Below the pieces are notes generated by a model. That model was given only the letters and a program-made list of their open reading frames with translations. It had not been told where the DNA came from and made no database searches. Positions 1 through 22,075 of a stretch of 64,000 nucleotides of DNA are shown here, piece after piece. The stretch is from NCBI GenBank assembly GCA_012932295.1, contig JAAONU010000013.1, forward strand, positions 40,562,627 to 40,626,626, in the 5' to 3' direction. The position numbers were made by a program, and so were the translations under genes. Numbering within the stretch: position 1 is the stretch's first letter; each line of letters opens with the position of its first letter. This DNA comes from Cyclina sinensis. Its lineage: Eukaryota > Mollusca > Bivalvia > Venerida > Veneridae.

Positions 1-114
1 TATAATCATAATAATAAGTTCCCTTAGGCTAGTGATCTAGTGTTGATCGCCGAATTGATTAACCGCACGACTGTTTAATCAGTTTTCGAAATTTTAGTGG
101 AAATGTCGTTTTAC

Positions 115-402
115 CTTTGATTACTCTCCGTTTTGGCAGCAAACTGACTGTTCCTTCAGCTAAGATTTCTTGACCATAGACTGGATGGATTTTAGCACCC
201 CAACTATCACTCGCCAAAAACGTTAGTTCTGTTGTCTTGTTCAATCTTTTCAGAGTGGCAAGTAAGTTTCTACAATTGTCTTCGTTGACAAACATAACGA
301 CTGCACGTGCCTTATGAATGGACAGTAGTTCGGTAATAATTTTGTCAAATTCTTCGTTTGTTGCAAGTCTTGAAATTTTCAAAGATTGTGCAACGCAAAT
401 CC
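115..402 (-). CDS. Metabotropic glutamate receptor, coding exon 3
   Basis: Internal exon of 288 nt. The acceptor is TTTTGCAG|GG at 402 and the donor is ATCAAAG|GTAAAA at 115. It enters and leaves in phase 1, and the junction codon GGG (Gly233) is completed across intron 2. It encodes GICVAQSLKI, then FDKIITELL, ARAVVMFVNED, SDSWGAKI and AEGTVSLLPKR. Asp298 and Lys303 correspond to the ligand contacts Asp312 and Lys317 of mGluR4, and Cys235 is the conserved LBD cysteine. The exon ends at the point where mGluRs continue with a Phe-Asp-x-Tyr-Phe segment, so the next exon is off the left edge. An open frame runs on past the donor to a stop at 59, but that tail has no mGluR similarity and is best read as intron. 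Confidence 0.92.
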
Positions 403-10597
<10,195 letters not shown>

Positions 10598-10606
10598 ATT
10601 GTTCTG

Positions 10607-11163
10607 CATCTTCGCTAGCCAAGGGTTACGATCCGCCACCCTCCTCTTCACCCTTGGCGGATATAGCCAATATTTTGTATTTCGCGGGTTGCGCCGCCTA
10701 TCGGATTTCCACGGTTATTCCCCTTAACATGATGTCATCGATAGCCAATCAGCGCAAGCCTTGTAAAACCACTTTGTCGAAAGCAAAAATGGCTGCGCCC
10801 AGTAAAATAAATATGACTATGATTGAAGCGGATATCAGCCCGTCATCCTTATGTGGAATGTATCCTTACACTTGTATTAGTTGACTAAGCAAAGAAAACG
10901 TCTCAGTAAATATGGTTCTTCTGTGCTTAGGTGGCAATGTTTCGTGACACAAACGGCAATAATTGCTATATGCTGCCATGTTTACATTTTGTCTCCCCTT
11001 GCGTGATAGTTGCGTGATCGTTTGTAATCGGCGATTTGATTGGACGCAGCTACCTATAGCTGCAGCCAATGAAAAATACCGCCGCGGAGATAGAAAATAT
11101 TGGCTATATCCGCCAAGGATGAAGAGGAGGGGGGCGGATCGTAACAGTTGGCTAGCGAAGATG
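10607..11163. mobile_element. MULE-like foldback MITE with long terminal inverted repeats
   Basis: Terminal arms of about 75 bp (10607-10682 and 11088-11163) are near-perfect reverse complements. They begin CATCTTCGCTAGCC and include GATCCGCC..CCTCCTCTTCA..CTTGGCGGATATAGCCAATATTTT. The flanks ATTGTTCTG (10598-10606) and ACTGTTCTG (11164-11172) match at 8 of 9 positions, as a 9-bp target-site duplication. Long TIRs plus a 9-bp duplication are typical of Mutator-like (MULE) transposons. The 557-bp body has no transposase, so it is non-autonomous. Open frames across it are TIR by-products. It is more GC-rich than its surroundings. Confidence 0.75.
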
Positions 11164-11172
11164 ACTGTTCTG

Positions 11173-11744
11173 TAGCCCGATATGAAATAATTAATCAAAT
11201 ATATATCATTTAGTATGTACATGTCCATCCAATACTGATACTTTGCAGATACCACAAAGAACAACATCAAAGGTTATGCATTGAAAGACTTGAATACAAA
11301 CAAAAGTTTTAAAAACATCCTTACAATCATAAACATTAAATTGAAATAAAAATGGAACACGTTTCACAAATCAAGCTTATTATGATACATACTGTATCAT
11401 ATAATTTAACATAAATACTTTTAAAAAAGAGGTTGTGTTCGTTGAATAAAATTCAGTTATATGGCAAATTGTAATTTGTCGCAAGATCAGTTGGCTGGCA
11501 TTTCGAATAACCTTAATGACATACGTTCCCAAGACAGACAGGAGGTTGCTGAAATTGTTTAAAGTCGTGAGAAAGTAATCTCGAAAATGAATTTCATTAG
11601 TGGAGTGTGTCTGAAATAACCGTAATTTGATTTTCTTACTACTAAATTATTACATATCTGATCTTCATAGCAAAACTATTACCAGCGCTCAACAGCAATT
11701 ATATCGGGTTGAGAGAACACTAATAGCATATGACTGTGTCTCCT
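11173..11744. other. Unassigned intronic DNA
   Basis: AT-rich, with no coding similarity and no repeat boundary that I can see. Confidence 0.5.
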
Positions 11745-12150
11745 CCAATTCTGACAATTCATTGTTATCATTCCAGTTCTAACGGTAAATTAATATCAGT
11801 CTAAAGAAAGTGTGTGCAATTCTGACAGTTAAAGAAATATTTATATTTCTAACAGTTAACTGTTATCAGATTCGGGGAAATATATAAGAATTCTGACAGT
11901 TAAAAAAATTCTGACAGTTCTTTTTTATCAGACTGGGGGTAATATATAAAATTCTGACAGTTAAAGCAATATGAACAATTCTGAAAGTTATCTGTTATCA
12001 GTCCTGGGAAATATATAAAATTATGACACTTTAGTGTTGTTAGGTCTAGGGAATGTACAATTCGGACAGTTAATTGTTACCAGTTTAAGGAAAACTGTAC
12101 AATTCTGACAGTTAACTGTTTCCGGTCTAAGGAAATATGAACAATTACGA
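11745..12150. repeat. Degenerate minisatellite, unit about 60 bp
   Basis: About six or seven imperfect units, each with a core AATTCTGACAGTTAACTGTTATCAG followed by a GGGAAATATATAA or AAGGAAATATGAAC spacer. The core holds the small palindrome CAGTTAACTG. Unit length varies through internal deletions and units differ by many substitutions, so the array is old. Confidence 0.8.
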
Positions 12151-14573
12151 AAAAAAAACTACTGATTTTAACTTTCTTACTTCTTACCAGTTATGGTGCA
12201 TTTCAAATATAACAGTTATAAGAAAGCAATAGACTTACATGTCAGTTTGCTTGTTTAATGTAAACGTTTCTATTATTACAGAAACAATGAGAACAAAGTA
12301 TATGTTCGTTGTGTGACAAAGTTTTGTTAAGCATCCTAAAAAAAGTTTTTCCTTACCATTCAAGACAACTCTGATGCTGTTTTAAAATTAAACAAATGTT
12401 TTGCGTTTTGTATTTTCATGTAGAGAGGAAAGACTCAACTTGAAACTTGACATAGGCCAAAACGTCCGAAATGGAACTGAAATACTATTTTCATTTTTCA
12501 TCACTTAAATATTTGGCTAAATCTATCATTGACATTATTTTGTCTTATATGATATACTACCTTTAAGATAACTGCAACAAGTTTAAATTTTCAGGATATG
12601 TCCCTGATGAAATGATATGAACCTTCGATACCTATAGTTGCCTGTAGCTTAGATCTGAAGAACAAATGTGTGACTTTAACTTGATATGTAGACAAGTTAA
12701 GACAAAGCAATCACATGCTAATTATATTAATTCGAAAATTACAAACCTCAAGTAAGTATTAAGGAAAATGAAAACATGTAAAATGGGCTTTATACAAGTT
12801 TAGGGGATTTTTTCTTTGTATCTAAACGTTTTATGAAGAAATATCACAATAAAAACTTCCAGCATGATTCTGTTAAGAGTTCTTCACGTGAAATATCTTT
12901 CAATTGAAACTGTCTTCAAATAAATCAAACTCGTCTCTTTGAGAATGTTAAAATCATATTATGAAGAGGACAATTTGTTGTGCAGATTTTAATTAAAACA
13001 TGAACATAGAAACCTGATTCTAGTACAAAATGAGAAATATTGAAAGAATTAATATACAATTGAAGCGTAAATATATCTTCAAAAATTGCTACAAACTCTA
13101 TTTTAAGGCAATATTTCTTTCGACGCCATCTAAATATCATTACAATGATGAAAAGAACCACAATTACAGCTAAGAATTGAATAAAAAGTCTAACTTTAAC
13201 TTCATGACATTTAAATACAAGCAAGATTGCTCAATATTTTTTCTTTACTGACGTTCACTTGGCCGTTTTTCGCACATTTTGTAAAAAGTAGCTCGATTTG
13301 GTAAATGGTCTCTCTAATACAAGTGGAGGAAAGCCTATATTTTATAATTCAAGATGGATTTTGGATGGATTTACAGCAAATGCGTTTTGTGCTTGAGTTA
13401 GTGGAAAATATCAACATTGTTCGCAAAAGTCAACAACGAGGCTACAATTTATCGCCATTTACACAAAAAATACCGAACTTGCAGAAAAAAGCAAGAACTG
13501 CTCTAAAACCAGAGATATTTAGCATCACAATATTGTTTAGTTTAGAGAAATCAATTAAGTTACGATGGAGAAATAAGTTAAAACATTACCTGGGGTGAAC
13601 TCGACGGTATACTTTCTTTTTCGGCGTTTTTATGGGCTATTTCCGGTGAACGGTGTACAACAGTGGTTAAACACATCTATCAGTTATACAAAGGTCTATA
13701 TGATCTAATCAAATCTTGTTTACAATATGTCTGCTACAAACTACTACGTGCGCAAATATACCAAGGCATTTTCTAACAAACATAAAAGTCCGTAACAGAA
13801 AGATGCAATGCATCTTAGAAGACGCAACGCAGAGCAGGATTCGAGCTGCGATCTTAGCGCATCAAAGACCAGCACTGACAACCACTGAGCCAAAGAAGAG
13901 TCCCTGACGCAGTTGTCAGAGTTTGTATTTATACAATTATAGGAAGGTATGCACTAGACTATCACAATATTCACATCATGCATGATTGTTCCAAATATGG
14001 TGAAAGAACAATTCACAGTAACAACACGCCGAGTGTACACAATTTCAATGACACGTTCTACCAATTTCTGAACGATTCTAGTTTTTGAATCCTGTTGAGT
14101 TATAGTATATCCATTTGATATTTGGAGGTTTATTCATTCAGATAAGTCCCTGGTAACAAGACATTTCTTTAAATATTCATATACAACACTCATCTCGTGA
14201 CGATAAATATAATAAACTTGTTTTATGTTCGTCTTTCTTCTATTACTCTTATCTGTTGCTTCATAATTACCCGATAAATAAAGAGACAGTAGGCTGACTG
14301 ACAAGTAATCAATAGTGTAAACTTGAGTATCTTGATATATTGATGAACAATTGAAGTGTTTATTCGATAAAACTTACCAGAGAGCTTCCAAAGGAAGCTG
14401 GTTGTCGAATATAAAATAAATGTGGCTTATAAGCTCGACAAATATTTCTTTTACCGGTTTTGACAGATCTGCTCCACGTAACCAGCTTAAGCTGTCTTGT
14501 TTACTATCATGGTATATCAAATACACATTCAAAGTTTACGAAAAAACTGCAGTCTGTTTGATGTGCAATCATT
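12151..14573. other. Unassigned intronic DNA with a tRNA-like patch and a dispersed repeat
   Basis: Mostly featureless AT-rich sequence. Two items stand out. A tRNA-like stretch lies on the minus strand at about 13830-13910. The segment 14150-14390 is similar to 23480-23700 (shared AACACTCATCT, GATAAACTTGTTT, ATGTTC and TTACCC..AATCAAT blocks), indicating an unnamed dispersed repeat. Confidence 0.5.
13830..13910 (-). repeat. tRNA-like sequence (probable SINE head)
   Basis: On the minus strand an A-box-like TTGGCTCAGTGGTTGTCAG is followed about 45 bases later by a B-box-like GCTCGAATCC. The acceptor and anticodon stems do not fold as an intact tRNA by eye, so I call it a tRNA-derived fragment rather than a tRNA gene. 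Its body and ends are not clear. Confidence 0.5.
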
Positions 14574-14989
14574 AAAGCGACTGACTCACAGATGGGCCGA
14601 TGATGAAAAAAAGATATTTATACATTTAGAAATTTTAGCTGTAATTGTGAAGAACATAGTTATTTAAACTAAGTTACTGGCTCATTTTTTGTTACAGAAA
14701 AACATCAAAATTTAAAGTTTTACACACTTGTATCGGTAATACATTTACCCCGTTAGTCATGGGGTAGATACTTGAGTTATATAATTAATTTTGCCGAAAC
14801 TTTATAACCCGGATCTGTGGCCCAGTGGTGTATATCATCGCTCTCTATTTTACTGACCGAAAGTGCATGGGTTCGAATCTTGGTAAAAGCAAAACTTTTT
14901 TTTCAGTTTTCATGGTGTATAGAAGAACAATATTATGTTTTTTCCCCATAGTATATTAACTTCTCTTAATTCTGTGAGTCAGTGGCTTT
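14574..14989 (+). mobile_element. TIR element (MITE) with tRNA-like core, family A copy 1
   Basis: The ends AAAGCGACTGACTCACAGA (14574) and TCTGTGAGTCAGTGGCTTT (to 14989) are inverted repeats with one mismatch. At about 14811-14882 lies a tRNA-like module: A-box GTGGCCCAGTGGTGTA and B-box GGGTTCGAATC. It is followed by a conserved 3' body, TTTTCAGTTTTCATGGTGTATAGAAG..CCCCATAGTATATTAACTTCTC. Copies share both flanks of the module, so it belongs to the element rather than being a chance insertion. No target duplication is clear. Confidence 0.7.
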
Positions 14990-15444
14990 GAATACAATGT
15001 CCCGGCAGGTAACGTATTCACATTGTCGATAGGTTGATAGTTGAATATATTGAAACATCCTTCATTTTGTGACCAAAACTTATTGCTTCACATCAGCAAA
15101 ATAATGGTACATGTCGTAATAGTACCAAATATAAAACCAGTCTTCAATAAAAATGTTTCTCTTTGACCTTATGTGCATATACTATGTTCGTTCAATTAAA
15201 TAACATGCTCTAATTTCAAAGTAAAGTCTCATCTTAAATCTTCATAAAAACAAAATCTAAAGCAATTTAAATAAATGCACCAGCTTCCTACTTTCGAATA
15301 CCTATGAAGGCTTACAAACAAAAGAGTTAATGTTGATAAAGCCTTCACATTTAAGTATTACTGCCACTTTGGAAATTGAATTCAGTTTCTATCACGTTGT
15401 TACTCATATTTTAAACTACATGGTATCCAATCGAAAGATATTTA
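14990..15444. other. Unassigned intronic DNA
   Basis: AT-rich, with nothing recognisable. Confidence 0.5.
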
Positions 15445-18400
15445 CGTCATGCAGGACAATTTTATCGCATATTTTATCCACGAAACAAAATTGAGGTAGT
15501 TCATTTTAATTTCTTTTAGGTTTTCTTTTTTTTCTTCTAACTGATTACGATTTATGTTGTTTTTGTAAGACGGACTTTTATTCAATTCTTAAGTGCGGCA
15601 ATTTCCATATCAATTTTTAATTAAATGTTTTAACAGGAAGTGTTACAGATGATATTTAAACAAAAGAATTTCTGCTTTTAAAGTGTGTTTCTATGATGGA
15701 AATTGTGTAATTCTCTTTCTTTTCCTGTAATACATTTAAATATTTTATCAGTTACGATATTCATTTTGTATTGAGGGTTGTCATTTGCTGTATGATTTCC
15801 TTTGTAAATTTGAAATCTTGCAAAGCACAGAGCATTGTAAGCTTAACTGTATTTTAGGACAATACAATAACGACTGTCAGGCGGCCAATAAAGCATAATT
15901 ATTCTAAAAAAACTTAAAAGGAGTAGTTTACGACTTGAAACATTGTCGCAATTTTCTGTGACAACGTTTTATTTCTATAATATTATTTTTGTCATGAATA
16001 TTTAAAATATTGCTGACATTTGATTTTTCTGTAATTTTTGATCTGTTTATTCTTTATCAATACACATTGTAACTCGTGCAAATAAAACTGTCAGCAAACT
16101 TTAGGCTTGATTTAGACATAAACTTTTCTACGCGTTTAATGCCTCGGCTCTGATTACTTTCAGAAAACTACCGAAAGTAAAGTTATCATTCAAGTTTAGT
16201 CTTTATTTTCACCATTTTAAAGATATCTTCAAAATACAAAAACAGATCACTTTGATCGTTTCTTAAAACATTGCGTTTTTTAGCACAACGCCCATCGGTG
16301 TTTTCATAATAAACAAAAATTAAAGTAACCAGTTTAGCAATGATGCTAGAATGCCAGATTTGTTACCACGCCTATTCTAATATCTAATATATCATAGTCT
16401 ACTGCCCATGTCTTTTCCATCTTAAACATACTTCTTGTGTACGTTCTTGTGTACGTTTAAACATGTTTGTTTACTTAAGATAAAAACTTAGATTCAATTA
16501 CACCGGACAGTTATTTTTCAACAGAGATTATTCCATAACTAAATTAAAATATTTAAGATGAACCACTTTTTAAATAGATGTTAGAAGAAATGTTTTAAGA
16601 AGAGTATTTTATTATTTTCATCTCGATAATGTCAAACTGAGACAGCACGTCTTTGTTAACTATGCAAATGCTCTAAATAGAGACAAGTTAATAATAATCG
16701 TCACAAATGGTTCCCTATAAATTTTAATGCAATCGAGAAAAAACGATTATTATTTGTGATTTAGAACTATTTTGTCATTTCAGTAATTCACACATCAATA
16801 TGTGCAAACTTAGACAAATTCTTAGATAGTCTCCAAAAGTCGAGATTCATTTCAAATGGACAAAAAATAAATCACTCATCATTATCGCAATAAAATCAAA
16901 GTCTTTGTAGCATGAAACTACATAACTGTTATAACAATAATAATAAAGATAATAATAATTATAACTATCATTAAAAATAATAATATTTTTAAAGTGTTCC
17001 AAATTTAATCTTGAGTAAAAAGATGACCCTCACTGCTTCATGTTTTTACAAATCACCATCTTGTACTTACTGCAAACTCTATTCACCTCTTGCATAGGAC
17101 TTATTTTAAGTAAACTTGCTCACGTAAACGTTTTTTCAAATCATTACATTGGCCAAAATGTGATGTTAGTCATTCTTCGGCTTTTTTGTCAGACAAAGCA
17201 TACTCGATCGGCAATAGTCTGAAGATACTGTTACATACCAATGTCCAATGTCCGAGGTTTCGATTATTGATGAAATCCAAGAGTAATGTTTGATCACTGG
17301 CTAATTTGTGAAATAAGTCATAGGATATCGATTTAATTTTAGCAATATGAGTATAGGAATTTCATTTCAAAACGATCGTTAAATTGTATGACACTTCAGA
17401 ATGTATATTTTTAGAGATCTCGTCTTACGATTTCACAAGGTTGTTATAAGGTAGTAAAGTACCGTCAACAGAGGCTACAAAACATACTGTAAAAGTGTTG
17501 AATAGAAGTTATCTTAAGTATGCTTGTGTGATAAGCGTTATTGTTTAGAAGTTATCGTTGTTTTAAAAAACAAAATCATGTTAGTCATTTCAAGATGTCA
17601 GGTTTAACACGCACTCGAAGAACCGTGTTCGCAGACATGCTTCACTAACGATAGCAAAGGCTTTAATCATAGAGATGTAAAGCCAAACATTGATTTATAA
17701 TTTGCAACGATGCTTTGCAACGAAGACAAAAGAAAACTCACTACTCGAGCTTTCGTTTTTTTGATAGAAAAAATTAAAGAGCTATTTGTCAGTCGTGAAG
17801 CGAAATATCATTTTGCACTATAGACTGATCACACTTGTGGTAAAAAGAGTTTGGCAGCTGATAAGCTTGATATGTTACTTTCCTCTGATTCAAAGTCATT
17901 TAATTAGCATTGAGGAGGCACCGTGGTCCAGGGGTAGAGCGCAGGGCTCTTGATCCGGAGATCGCGGGTTCAGAGGCGGGATTCTCTCACGATCTTCACA
18001 TTCCTCCACACTGCGCGATTACTGGTATGCAATCCAGCAAGCAGTCATCGAGCGTGATGATTCTAAGTTGTAATAACTTGTATCGCAATCGATGTAAAAT
18101 AAATGAGTCTAAACTAAACTAAATTTAATTAGTAGAATACTACAACATTTACAAAAGAAGTATTCCCGATCACTTGAAACTCTAAAATTTCTTACACATA
18201 CCGTTATAATGCTTTAAAATACTAGGAAGTACTTCTCTGTCTGATAAGGATTGCTCTGAAGGTGACATAGCTGAGCTCGTGCTGTCCTGGCCAGCATTTG
18301 TTTTCAAGCCGTACTTTGATCATTTCATTTAATATCTGGCTAATGTTTTTTTGTGGATTGGACCAGATAGTTGATATCCGATTTGTATTTGATATTTTCT

Positions 18401-19315
18401 TTCATCTCAGCTATAGAATGTACATTGTACCAGAAAATATAACTCTATCAACAGTTAACTGTTCTTTTACATATTTCGTGAATAAAAAACGAGTGCCTCT
18501 ATACATAACAATAGACCGGCCTTCATGAAACATTGAAGTGATCTATTTAACAGCGGTCAAAAACAAGATTTAAAAAGGAACCTTCTGAACTTTTCCCATT
18601 ATTATTAATTATTCGATCAATCTGTATTAAATCTATGTTTTTAAGTAACGTATTAATGCATTACTTTCCCGTCAGAGGCCTTTTCCTTTTATTATTCCTT
18701 GATCTGAAAGAAATATTTCACACGTAAATAACACAGAAAAATACATGTATATTTGCTTACAATTTTTAGATTCATTTGTATTCATAGATATACTTTTCTA
18801 CAAAAGAATACAAACAAGAATACGACGTTTCTATCATGACGTAATTATAAAGTTCACGTGATTGCATTCTACATTTTGACGTCATCGGTTTTGAATATAT
18901 GGTTATATATAATTTGAAAAATGAGCTGGTGCAAATAACCTATGCGTACACAGTGTGGTGATAGTTATTTTTAACTATTTTCTCTTTTATTAGATAAATT
19001 TTCTACAATCTTATTCGCATTTTATGTGCATGTCACAATCATGTTCCAAATCCAATTAGTTATTTCTCAAATGGTTACATCTAACAAATTGAGTCACAAT
19101 TCAGATAATCATGTTTTGTTTTCTTTGGCTGAAATCAAATAACTGATCTCTAAAGTATTTTATCATACATTGATAATACAAAGAATGAAAAATTCCTCTA
19201 TATTATACAATTAAAATCGATACAATCCTCTTGATAGTTAAAATGTAATATTTTTTAAACCATAATATTTCAAGTAATGTTATAAGAATGTACCATGTGA
19301 AATTCATCGATTCAT
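15445..19315 (+). repeat. Arm 1 of a large inverted duplication (blocks a-b-c-d-e)
   Basis: Blocks along this arm recur in reverse complement further right: a (15445-15645) with 19905-20028; b (16259-16540) with 19621-19895; c (17040-17182) with 19449-19565; d (17185-17640) with 21640-22075; e (18135-19315, in pieces) with 20025-21385. Similarity by eye is high with many small indels. Arm 1 carries extra sequence between a, b and c (about 1.1 kb in total) and a SINE at 17910-18122. No protein is encoded. Confidence 0.85.
17910..18122 (+). mobile_element. tRNA-derived SINE
   Basis: 213-bp insertion starting with a tRNA-like head: A-box GTGGTCCAGGGGTAGAGCGC, then CTTGATCCGGAGATCGCGGGTTCAG containing the B-box. 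An unrelated body and an AAACTAAACTAAA tail follow. It is flanked by ATTTAATTAGCA (17898-17909) and ATTTAATTAGTA (18123-18134), a 12-bp target duplication with one difference. The paralogous arm at about 21390-21412 has the uninterrupted site, an empty-site control, so the insertion is later than the inverted duplication or was lost from the other arm. Confidence 0.85.
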
Positions 19316-19448
19316 GACATGTTCATAATCTGCAATTTAAAAATGTTGCCATCATCCACAACGAAATGCTTCGCTGTTTAGACCTTTCTCAAAAATTGAA
19401 CGTCAAAAAATGAAAACAAAAACAATGTCTTAAACTGTCCGCTTTGAA

Positions 19449-22075
19449 AACCGATGAATGACTCACATCACATTTTGGCCAATGTAATGATTTGAAAGAA
19501 CGTTTACGTCAGCAAGTTATACTTAAAATAAGTCATATGCAAGGGGTGAATACTGTTTGCTGTCAGTTCAAGATGCTAATTCGTAATTACTTTTATTATT
19601 ATCATTACAGTAATTAATTCTCTGTTGAAAAAATAACGGTGTCCGGTGTAATTGCCTATAATGTTTTCTATCTTAATTAAACAAACATGTTTATGTATGC
19701 TCTTAAACGTACACAAGAAGTATGTTTAACATAGAAAAGACATGGGCATTAGACTATAATATATTAGATATTAGAATAGGCGTGGTAACAAATCGGACAT
19801 TCTAGGTCTGCATCATTAAACTTGTTACTATTATTTTTTTATTTATTATGAAAGCACCGATGAGCGTTGCGCTAAAAACGCAATGTTTTAAGAATTTTTT
19901 CTGTATTTAACTTCCTGTTAAAACATTTAATTAAAAATTGATATGAAAATTGCCGCACTTAAGAAGTGAATAAAAGTCCAGTCTGGTTTCGTGGATAAAA
20001 AATGCGATAAAATTGTCCTTCATGACGATGAATCGACGGATTTCACATGGTACATTCTTATAACATATTACTTGAATTATCATGGTTTAAAAAATATAAC
20101 ATTTTAACTATCAGGAAGATTGAATCGAGTTTAATTGTATAATATAGAGGAATAGTTCTTTCTTTGAATTATCAGTGGACGATAAAATACTTTAAAGATC
20201 AGTAATTTGATTTCATCCAAAGAAAAACAAAACCTAATTATCTGAATTGTGACTCAATTTGTTAGATGTAGCCATTTGAGAAATAACTAATTGGATTTGG
20301 AACATGATTGTGAAATGCACATAAAATGCGAATAAGACCGTAGAAAATTTATCTAATAAAAGAGAAACGAATTAAACAATAACTATCACCACAAACACTA
20401 TGTATGCATAGAACATTTGTACCAGCTCATTTTTCAAATAAAGCAGCAAGCAATCCGATGACGTTAAAATGTACATTGCAATTACGTGAACTTTATAATT
20501 ACGTCATGATGGAAACGTCGTATTCTCGTTTGTATTCTTCTGTAGTAAAGTATATCATTCTATAAATAGTTAAATACAAATGAATCTGAAAATTGTACAT
20601 GTATTTTCTGTGTTATTTACGTGTGAAATATTTCTCTCAGATCAAGGAATAATGACAGGAAAAGGCTTCTGACGGGAATGCAGTGCATTAATACGTCACT
20701 TCAAAACATAATACAGACTAATCGAATAATCTATACACAAAAATATATCATAGCATTTAGATCTATTTAAATTTATTTATTTGTCGATTTTCAGATATCG
20801 AAAACTTGTAAATAGTTCATTTGATTCCTTGTTATACACTGCATGAATATTTCCGTATATATTCACACAATGTATCAGTGTTTCCTTCATAGTGTAAACG
20901 CATGATAAAGTGATAAAACTGGGAAAAGTTCAGAAGGTTCCTTTTCAAATCTTGTTTTTGACCACTGTTTAGTAGTTCATTTCAATGTTTCATGAAAGCC
21001 GGTCTATTGTTATGTATAGAGGCATTCATATTCTCTCGTTTATCATTCACGAAATATGTGAAAGAACAGTTGACTGTTGACTGAGTTATATTTTCTAGAG
21101 CAATGTATATTCTATAGCTGATATGAAAGGAACTATAAAATACAAAATCGGATATCCACTATCTGGTCCGATCCATAGAAAAACATTAGCCAGATATTAA
21201 ATTAAATAATCAGAGTACGGCTTGAAACAAATTGCTGGCAGGACAGCACGAGGTCAACTATGTCACCTTCAGAGCAATCCTCAACAGACAGAGAAGTACT
21301 TCCTAGTACTTTAAGTTTTAGTATAATGTTTAAGTAATTTAAGAGTTTGAAGTGATCAAGAATACTTCCTTTGTAACTGTTGTAGTATTCTGCTAATTAA
21401 ATGACTTTTAATCAGATGAAAGTAACAAATGCAAGCTATCAGCTGCTGAAAGTGTGATCAGTCTTGAGAAATGAATACATTGTGCAAAATAATAGTTTCT
21501 TAACGGATGACTAGTAATATTTTCTTCTATGTTTCAGTTACTCTCTTCCTTTAAAACATCGGTGCAAATTATAAATCAATATTTTTGCTTAAAATCTCTT
21601 TAATTAAACACTTTTTATCATCAGTGAGCATATCTGCGAACACGGTTCTTCAACTGCGTGTTAAACCTCACATTTTGCAATAACTGACACGATTTTGTCT
21701 TGAAAACAACGATCATGTCTAAAAAGGCAACGCTTATCACACTAAGAATACTTCAAATAACTTCTTTTCAACTTTTACAGTACATTTGTAGCTTCTGTGA
21801 AAGGTATTTTACTACCTAATAACAAGCATGTAAAATCGTAAGACGAGATCTCTAAAACTATTCATTCTGAAGTGTCATACAATTAAACGATCGTTTTGAA
21901 ATGAAATTCCTATACTCATATTGCTAAAATTAAATAATTATTCTATCACTTATTTCACAAATTAGCCAGTGATCAAACATTACTCTTGGATTTCATCAAT
22001 AATTGAAACCAAGGACATTGGACATTGGTATGTATGTTCAGACTATTCCAGTATGCTTTGTCTGACAAAAAAGCA
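19449..22075 (-). repeat. Arm 2 of the large inverted duplication, circularly permuted (c'-b'-a'-e'-d')
   Basis: Reverse complement of arm 1 but in permuted order. c' (19449-19565), b' (19621-19895) and a' (19905-20028) come first and abut e' and d' (20025-22075). Read on the minus strand the order is d-e-a-b-c, whereas arm 1 is a-b-c-d-e. The e/a joint lies at about 20022-20028 around a shared CGTCATG-like sequence. About 200 bp near 20720-20930 is present only in this arm. The order suggests a copy cut from a circle or from a tandem array. Confidence 0.82.

Noticed and set aside
59..114. Continuation of the exon 3 frame to a stop at 59
   Set aside because: The residues after VIKG do not resemble any mGluR, whereas a GT donor at 114 lies exactly at the expected intron position.
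10866..11270. 134-codon minus-strand frame
   Set aside because: It runs through the terminal repeats and body of the MULE-like element; its length reflects local GC-rich TIR sequence, not a gene.
14811..14882. Possible tRNA gene
   Set aside because: The cloverleaf is not complete, and the same module recurs at 50588 within matching flanks, so it is part of a repeat.
17910..17990. Possible tRNA gene
   Set aside because: The A- and B-boxes are followed by a non-tRNA body, and target duplications plus an empty paralogous site prove a SINE insertion.
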